A stretch of DNA of 64,000 bases from JBDRMV01 sp043825615 (GTDB taxonomy: Bacteria; CG03), in NCBI GenBank assembly GCA_043825615.1, contig JBDRRS010000011.1, positions 1 to 64,000 on the forward strand, given 5' to 3'. Within the stretch, counting starts at the first letter, position 1. Every line of letters starts with the position of its first letter. The notes below the pieces were generated by a model that did no database searches, had not been told where the DNA came from, and saw nothing but the letters and a program-made list of their open reading frames with translations. This document shows positions 59,193-64,000 of the stretch, piece after piece. The position numbers were made by a program, and so were the translations under genes.

Positions 59193-59579
59193 ATGAGAAA
59201 TATTTTTTCCGTTTCTGCAAAAATTTTAAGAGGATTTAAACAGATAGAAGCGGTATATATATATGGTTCCGCTCTGAAAAACAGGAATTTTGAAGATATT
59301 GATTTTGCCCTGATTACTTCAGGAAAAATAAAGGACGAGCAGAAGTTTATTACGGACGTTTCGTTATCTCTTGAAGCAGAATTAAAAGAGGAATGTGATG
59401 TTCATTTGATGCGGGAATTTCCGATGCATTTGAAATACAGAATCATCAGCGAGGGCAAGCTGCTGTTTTCAAAAGATGAAAAGGAAACGACATGGTTTGA
59501 AGCCGAGGTTTTAAACATTTTTCTGGATTTTAAGCCGACGTATGATTGGTTTAATGCTCAAATAATAAACAGGGCATGA
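59193..59579 (+). CDS. mntA: MntA-like nucleotidyltransferase antitoxin
   Basis: A 128-residue MNT-domain protein. The catalytic motif is G25-S26...D35-x-D37 (YGSALKNRNFEDIDF). Paired with HepT it forms a type VII toxin-antitoxin system, where MntA oligo-AMPylates and inactivates the toxin. ATG59193 is chosen over TTG59178. No ribosome site is seen. It overlaps hepT by 4 nt. Confidence 0.85.
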   Translation: MRNIFSVSAKILRGFKQIEAVYIYGSALKNRNFEDIDFALITSGKIKDEQKFITDVSLSLEAELKEECDVHLMREFPMHLKYRIISEGKLLFSKDEKETTWFEAEVLNIFLDFKPTYDWFNAQIINRA

Positions 59580-60007
59580 TAGACAGGGAAAGAATAGCGC
59601 AATATCTTGACGGTTTTGACAGAATTCTTGAGGACTGGAAAATTTTGAAGTCGGAAGTTTCCTGCAAAGACATTGCGGAAAAAAGAGACATCTGCCACAG
59701 GGTTTGTTATGTGATGCTTGTTGCAATTCAGACGGCGATTGATATGGCAAATCTTATAATTGCGAATGAGAAATTAAGAAGGCCGAGTTCGTACAGAGAG
59801 TCCTTTGAAATTCTATCCGCAGAAAAGATAATCAGCAAAGAAAATGCGGATGTTTTGAAACAACTCGCGGGTTTTAGAAATTATCTTGTTCATCAGTATG
59901 TTAAACTTAACTATAAGCGAGTTTGCGATAATCTGAAAAAAGGTTTTAATTCGCTCAATTACTTCAGAAGGGCAGTTGGAGAGTTAACAAGAAAGTCAGC
60001 AGGTTAA
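59576..60007 (+). CDS. hepT: HepT-like ribonuclease toxin
   Basis: A 143-residue all-helical HEPN/DUF86 protein. The active-site R101-x4-H106-x-Y108 motif (RNYLVHQY) matches the HepT RX4HXY consensus, and the Tyr is the AMPylation target in characterised pairs. It is likely an RNase kept silent by MntA. Its end overlaps tail-to-tail with the membrane protein on the opposite strand by 4 nt. Confidence 0.88.
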   Translation: MIDRERIAQYLDGFDRILEDWKILKSEVSCKDIAEKRDICHRVCYVMLVAIQTAIDMANLIIANEKLRRPSSYRESFEILSAEKIISKENADVLKQLAGFRNYLVHQYVKLNYKRVCDNLKKGFNSLNYFRRAVGELTRKSAG

Positions 60008-61437
60008 AAATTCTTTGCGCTATGACGCGCAGGTCTGTAGATTTCGGAGATTTCATCGGAGTAAACGCATTTCCATTTTTTGGAACTCTCAAGATAAAAA
60101 GAAAGAGGCGTGTTTTTTTCCCAGAGAATTAAATCAAAGCCGTATTTTTTCAGAAATTTTCCGGGGTCTTTTTCCAGCGTGGTTGAAAGGAAGAAATCCT
60201 CAAGAAACTTTCCCGGGTAAAAATCCGCACGCCCGTCTATAAAAACGGGAATGTCATTAAAAATCAGGTAGCCGCCCCAGCGGTAGGGGTTTAATATTTT
60301 TTCCGGCTTAATTTTTTTAAGAATTTCCGCCGCTTTAACGGGATAATCCGTTTTGTCCATAAAACCGTCCGAAAAATTTGTCCTGAATGTTATAAAAATC
60401 AGAAACAGAGCAGTCAGGACAAGAAAGTAGTTAAAATGTTTCAGCAGTTTTGAATTTTGAAAGAGGTTTGCCGGAATTCCCGCTTTGGAAAAGGGGAGAA
60501 AGGCGGCTGCGGAATTTTTAAGGTGAACCGCAATAACGGGGGAAACAACAAGAAGAAACAGCGGAACGTTCCTTACCGAGTAAAGCGCGAGAAAAAGAAA
60601 AATCAGAAAAAGCAGAGCGTTTCTTAAGGATGGTTTTTCTTTTGAAAAAGCAAACGAAAAAACGGAAATTGCAATGAAAGCGAAAAGACCCCTGCCGTAT
60701 GGTTCGTGGAAGTCGGGGCTCATCCATTCCATTATGTAAGAGAGGTGAATGTGCGTTGAGCCGGCGAGGTATTTCAGAGGGTGAAGAATGCCGGCCGCTC
60801 CGTGAGGGTTTATCAGGGAAGCAAGCAGGGAGAGAATGAAAATTTTTGCGAGCCCGCCGGACTTTCCGGTTTTTATCGTTTCTTCCAATGCAAAAATAAA
60901 AAGCACTCCCAGCCCGACGATAAACATCCCGTGCAGGTTTATCCACAAAAGAAAGATAAGAGGTATGAGCCGTTGTTTTTTATTCCCGCAAAAAAGCAGG
61001 TAAATCAGGGCGGAGAGAAGGAAAAACGAAAAAATCTGCGGCCTGACGGAATAGGTTATTGAGGAAAACCAGCCGCTTAAGGCGGTCACAAAAACGGCAG
61101 TTTCAAAGGATGATGTTTTTTTAAAAATTGTCAGGAACAGCAGCCCGAAAACGAGGGTGACAAGAAATGCCTTGACGAGTATTAAACCGCCCGCCCCTGT
61201 ATATTTGTAAAGCAGATGAAAAACAACCTGTGACAGCCATTCGTGGTTGCGCCATTCCTTCAGGGGGAAAGACCATGAGAAAGAATCCGTTCTCTGAAAC
61301 CCTTCCGACATTATTTTTTCGCCTGTTTTAATGTGCCAGAAGAAATCAGGGTCGGAGATTTTCGTCAGGTTGAGCACAAAAATAACGGAGAAAAGATAGA
61401 GCGCGACAATGCCTCTGATATCAAATTTCATTTTCAT
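60004..61437 (-). CDS. Polytopic membrane protein with DPDFFWH motif
   Basis: A 477-residue integral membrane protein with about ten helices. The first periplasmic loop carries ISDPDFFWHIKTGEKI and FSWSFPLKEWRNHEWLSQ, the pattern of GT-C-like (PMT/ArnT-related) membrane proteins seen in uncharacterised families; the C-terminal loop (PYRWGGYLIFNDIPVFIDGRADFYPG) is family-typical. A catalytic role as a lipid-linked glycosyltransferase is possible but not proven. It lies on the minus strand, interrupting the plus-strand Tad cluster, and contains a degenerate palindromic repeat. Confidence 0.6.
   Translation of the reverse strand: MKMKFDIRGIVALYLFSVIFVLNLTKISDPDFFWHIKTGEKIMSEGFQRTDSFSWSFPLKEWRNHEWLSQVVFHLLYKYTGAGGLILVKAFLVTLVFGLLFLTIFKKTSSFETAVFVTALSGWFSSITYSVRPQIFSFFLLSALIYLLFCGNKKQRLIPLIFLLWINLHGMFIVGLGVLFIFALEETIKTGKSGGLAKIFILSLLASLINPHGAAGILHPLKYLAGSTHIHLSYIMEWMSPDFHEPYGRGLFAFIAISVFSFAFSKEKPSLRNALLFLIFLFLALYSVRNVPLFLLVVSPVIAVHLKNSAAAFLPFSKAGIPANLFQNSKLLKHFNYFLVLTALFLIFITFRTNFSDGFMDKTDYPVKAAEILKKIKPEKILNPYRWGGYLIFNDIPVFIDGRADFYPGKFLEDFFLSTTLEKDPGKFLKKYGFDLILWEKNTPLSFYLESSKKWKCVYSDEISEIYRPARHSAKNF
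60479..60496. repeat. Degenerate third copy of palindromic repeat
   Basis: CCCGCTTT-GGA-AAAGGGG is an imperfect stem inside the membrane-protein gene. Read on the coding strand it gives LPFSKAGIPA, similar to the SP(F/L)xKGGxxGI product of the other copies. It could be chance. Confidence 0.35.
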
Positions 61438-61473
61438 AGAAATATAATAATTAAAAAGAAATCAATTTGCAAC

Positions 61474-61502
61474 TTGCTAACTATACTTAGAGTTTGTAAA
61501 AT
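61474..61502 (+). promoter_or_regulatory. Candidate promoter before cpaB
   Basis: TTGCTA (61474-61479) and TAAAAT (61497-61502) are 17 bp apart in an AT-rich gap; the divergent membrane-protein gene starts at 61437. GGGGGCAGG (about 61524) then serves as the ribosome site for ATG61533. Confidence 0.4.
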
Positions 61503-61532
61503 ATTAAACTATAACGGTAATAAGGGGGCAGG

Positions 61533-62312
61533 ATGAAAAACAGGAAGATTATTCTGATAGCGGCGGTTCTGGGTATTGTTGCGGTTCTTTTAATCCAGAC
61601 GTTTTTGAGCAGCGTGGAGAATAAGTACAAGAGCGGTTCGGAACCCGTCAATGTTCTCGTCGCTAAGGGTTACATTTCCGAAGGGACGCTGGTTACGGAG
61701 TATATGGTGGACGTCAAAAGGATTCCGAGAAATTTTCTCGCGCCCGGGGCGATAACCTCCGTCCAGCAGCTTATGAACGAGCAGGGGACGTACATAAACG
61801 CGACCGTCGTTCCGATTCTCGAGGGCGAGCAGATAACTTCGACGAAACTTGTTCAGCCGGGAAAGGAAACCGGGATGTCAATAATAATTCCGGAGGGCTA
61901 CAGGGCTGTTTCAATCGAGGTAAGCGACGTGAGCGGCGTTGCCCGCCTGATAAAACCCGGCGACAGGGTGGATGTCATAGGCACGTGCGAATTTGTCGTA
62001 AAGCACCAGGCGACCCTGCGGACGTTTACTGCGCTTCAGGATGTCCTTGTTATCGCTTACGAGCAGAACATAATGGGAACGATGGTTGTCCCCGAAAAAC
62101 AGCAGCGGGAAGGGGAAGATCAAATGCTCGGCGGTAAAGAGGAAAGCGCGGAGGATAAAATACCGACGGTTACACTCGCTCTCAGTCCTGCCGATGCGCA
62201 GAAGATTACGCACCTGGCGAAAGCCGGAGAAATTAAACTTGCTTTGAGACCCATCGGGGAGAAAGGGACGTCGGCGCTGAAAACGGTTGACACGTCCGAC
62301 CTGTTGAAATAA
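61533..62312 (+). CDS. cpaB: Flp pilus assembly protein CpaB (RcpC)
   Basis: A 259-residue periplasmic pilus assembly protein. An N-terminal membrane helix (IILIAAVLGIVAVLLIQTFLS) precedes a SAF domain (VNVLVAKGYISEGTLVTEYMVDVKRIP) and the RcpC domain (AVSIEVSDVSGVARLIKPGDRVDVIGT). CpaB stabilises the secretin channel of Tad systems. The C-terminal part (PTVTLALSPADAQKITHLAKAGEIKLALRP) is the standard RcpC end. It is 3 nt before the fused ATPase gene, so the two are probably cotranslated. Confidence 0.9.
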   Translation: MKNRKIILIAAVLGIVAVLLIQTFLSSVENKYKSGSEPVNVLVAKGYISEGTLVTEYMVDVKRIPRNFLAPGAITSVQQLMNEQGTYINATVVPILEGEQITSTKLVQPGKETGMSIIIPEGYRAVSIEVSDVSGVARLIKPGDRVDVIGTCEFVVKHQATLRTFTALQDVLVIAYEQNIMGTMVVPEKQQREGEDQMLGGKEESAEDKIPTVTLALSPADAQKITHLAKAGEIKLALRPIGEKGTSALKTVDTSDLLK

Positions 62313-62315
62313 GGA

Positions 62316-64000
62316 ATGGCAAGCGGAAGAGTCGTAACGATAATAGGGGCGAAAGGCGGCGTCGGTCAGACGACGTTCGCCTGCAATCTTGCGCTCTCTC
62401 TGCAGAACTTGGGCAAGAAGGTTGTTCTTCTGGATTTTAACACGGGGCTCCTCGGGGAAATTTCGCTGATGCTTCAGATGACGGTTGACAAAACGCTCAT
62501 AGACCTGCTTCCCGTCATCAACCAGCTGACGGGGGAACTCATCAAGGGCTTTGTTTCAAAACACTCAAGCGGTCTGGATTTTCTGAGCTGCGCCGCCGAG
62601 AAGCCGGAAACCGAAAACATAAAGCCGGCTCACATTTCAAAAGTTATTGATTCATTCCAGACATCGTATGATTTTGTCGTCATAAATCTCGGCAGGGGCT
62701 TCAGCGGCGTTCAGATAGCCACGTACGATACAAGCGACCTTGTTTTCCTGCTGTTTACTCCGGAACTGCTGGCGCTCTTTCACACGAGAAAAATTGTGGA
62801 GGGTTTTATTGAAAACCATTTCCCGCCGCAGATGCTCAAGATTGTTTTGAACAAGAGCGGGATTAGAAAATCGCTTTCCCTGGACCAGATTTCCGAGTCG
62901 TTGAAACAGGAGATTTTCTGGGACCTGCCGTATGATGCGGAAGCGGCGTTTGACGCGATAAACAAGGGGATACCGGTTGTTTTTAACGCGCCGAAATCGG
63001 GTTTCGCCAAAAGTATGATGCAACTCGCGCAGAAACTTTCCTTTGCGGAGGAGGAAGAAGAAAAAGGGCAGGGAATTTTTGCGGGCATCAGGGATGTCCT
63101 TTCAAAAGCGAGGAGGGACTATGTCAGGAAAGAGGTTTCATCCGGGAAGGAAAAGCAGGCCGGTCAAAAAGATATCTACGAACCGCTGAAGGAAAAAATA
63201 TACCGCCAGCTCGTTGAGAGAATAAAGGAGAAACAGATAGATGTTTTGAACGTCAGGAGCAAGCAGCAGGAGGAGCAGGCAAAGAGGGAAATTGAGAGGG
63301 AGACGGAAAACCTTCTCGCCAGGGAAGGGTCGGATCTTTCCCAGCGCGTCGACAGGATACGTCTGACGAAGGAAATTATGGACAGGGCTCTGGGCCTCGG
63401 GCCCATAGAGGACCTTTTGAAAGACCCGACGATTACCGAGGTCATGGTGAACGGCACGGACAAAATTTACGTTGAAAGAAAAGGGAAGATAACCCTGACG
63501 AACAAAAGATTTTCATCCGTCGACGAACTGATGAACGTCATACAGAGAATCGTCATTCCGCTCGGCCGCAGGGTTGACGAGTCATCGCCCATGGTGGACG
63601 CCCGCCTCGCGGACGGTTCCCGCGTAAATGTCATAATACCCCCCCTTTCGCTCGTGGGCCCAACCATAACGATAAGAAAATTCGGCAAGGAACTTTTTAC
63701 TTTTTCCGACCTGATACATCTCGGCACGATTACCGCGGAGGTCGTTGAATTTCTGCGCGTTTGCGTTCTTTTGAGAAAGAATATAATTATTTCGGGGGGC
63801 ACCGGCACCGGCAAAACGACGATGCTGAACATTGTTTCGGGGTTTGTCCCGGCCGACGAAAGAATCGTTACGATTGAGGACTCGGCGGAACTGCGTCTGC
63901 CGCAGGAGCACATTATTTCCCTTGAGTCGCGCCCGCCTAACATAGAGGGGAAGGGTCACGTCTCAATCAGGCAGCTCGTGATAAATTCCCTGAGAATGAG
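62316..64000 (+). CDS. CpaE-CpaF fusion ATPase (truncated at window end)
   Basis: One uninterrupted frame runs from ATG62316 to the window end (561 codons visible, no stop). Residues 1-255 are a ParA/MinD-like CpaE/TadZ domain: AKGGVGQTT with K13 kept but the P-loop lysine position Q18, VVLLDFNTGLLGEISLML, and FVVINLGRGFSG. A charged coiled linker (about 256-345) follows. The CpaF/TadA secretion ATPase starts at about 350 with LGLGPIEDLLKDPTITEVMVNG, RRVDESSPMVDARLADGSRVNVIIPP, Walker A GGTGTGKTT (K500) and VTIEDSAEL. Normally these are separate genes. No receiver-like N-terminal domain of CpaE is present. It would power and localise pilus assembly at the inner membrane. Confidence 0.88.
   Translation, partial: MASGRVVTIIGAKGGVGQTTFACNLALSLQNLGKKVVLLDFNTGLLGEISLMLQMTVDKTLIDLLPVINQLTGELIKGFVSKHSSGLDFLSCAAEKPETENIKPAHISKVIDSFQTSYDFVVINLGRGFSGVQIATYDTSDLVFLLFTPELLALFHTRKIVEGFIENHFPPQMLKIVLNKSGIRKSLSLDQISESLKQEIFWDLPYDAEAAFDAINKGIPVVFNAPKSGFAKSMMQLAQKLSFAEEEEEKGQGIFAGIRDVLSKARRDYVRKEVSSGKEKQAGQKDIYEPLKEKIYRQLVERIKEKQIDVLNVRSKQQEEQAKREIERETENLLAREGSDLSQRVDRIRLTKEIMDRALGLGPIEDLLKDPTITEVMVNGTDKIYVERKGKITLTNKRFSSVDELMNVIQRIVIPLGRRVDESSPMVDARLADGSRVNVIIPPLSLVGPTITIRKFGKELFTFSDLIHLGTITAEVVEFLRVCVLLRKNIIISGGTGTGKTTMLNIVSGFVPADERIVTIEDSAELRLPQEHIISLESRPPNIEGKGHVSIRQLVINSLRM

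Noticed and set aside
1..64000. CRISPR arrays, rRNA or tRNA genes
   Set aside because: I looked for regularly spaced repeats and for tRNA-like TTCGA arms with acceptor pairing in all gaps and found none that hold up.

Overview
The window reads as chromosomal DNA of a diderm (Gram-negative-type) bacterium. It carries a heptosyltransferase-like gene, an O-antigen-ligase-like protein, a nucleotide-sugar set (rmlA, rmlB and an rmlD-like reductase), GatCAB, an LL-diaminopimelate aminotransferase (DapL) and a Tad/Flp pilus locus. Most genes are packed in operons with 1-8 nt stop/start overlaps, and GTG and TTG starts are frequent. The mix (DapL, DUF6485, DUF4254-like small proteins, many small Flp-type pilins) suggests an uncultivated candidate phylum of the Omnitrophota/Elusimicrobiota sort. 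That placement is an inference: no rRNA, tRNA or CRISPR array is visible in the window to settle it.

Layout. 0-1.4 kb: a DDE (DD35E) insertion sequence with doubled terminal repeats. 1.4-5.7 kb (minus strand): response regulator, membrane HEAT protein and a giant coiled-coil zinc-ribbon protein. They diverge from a PPC-domain gene and pgi through overlapping promoters. 7.8-8.5 kb: DUF3467, VanZ-like and a 29-residue COX24/AURKAIP1-like basic peptide. 8.5-13.9 kb: an AddAB/AdnAB-like helicase-nuclease pair, followed by a solitary XRE regulator with a palindromic candidate operator. 14.5-20 kb: DUF6485, then a coupled hisS-thrC-dapL-folK-panC run. 20.0-24.5 kb: Phd/RelE toxin-antitoxin, gatCAB and two receiver proteins. 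24.5-26.3 kb: a membrane histidine kinase.

26.3-47.4 kb is a large surface-glycan locus. It holds GT4, GT9 and GT2 glycosyltransferases including a GT4-GT2 fusion, a polysaccharide deacetylase, an O-antigen-ligase-like protein, several methyltransferases, rmlA/rmlD-like/rmlB, a YejM-like membrane sulfatase-fold protein and an FkbM methyltransferase. An AT-rich patch at about 36.9-40.8 kb, with two genes on the opposite strand, looks like a later acquisition. 47.4-56 kb is metabolic and transport: CNT nucleoside transporter, malate/lactate-type dehydrogenase, BioY, DUF1284, YjjX, a hydrolase, DUF47-PiT phosphate uptake and malQ.

56.0-64.0 kb is a Tad locus. Behind a consensus sigma-70 promoter lie nine consecutive small proteins with prepilin-type (G-Q / G-M..E) signals. 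A MntA-HepT toxin-antitoxin pair and a polytopic membrane protein interrupt the locus, which then continues with cpaB and a truncated gene in which a CpaE/TadZ (ParA-like) ATPase is fused in frame to the CpaF/TadA secretion ATPase. That fusion and the pilin array are the most unusual things here. Other points of interest are the basic micro-protein, two copies of an 8-codon mini-ORF cassette, and a palindromic repeat that has been absorbed into coding sequences.
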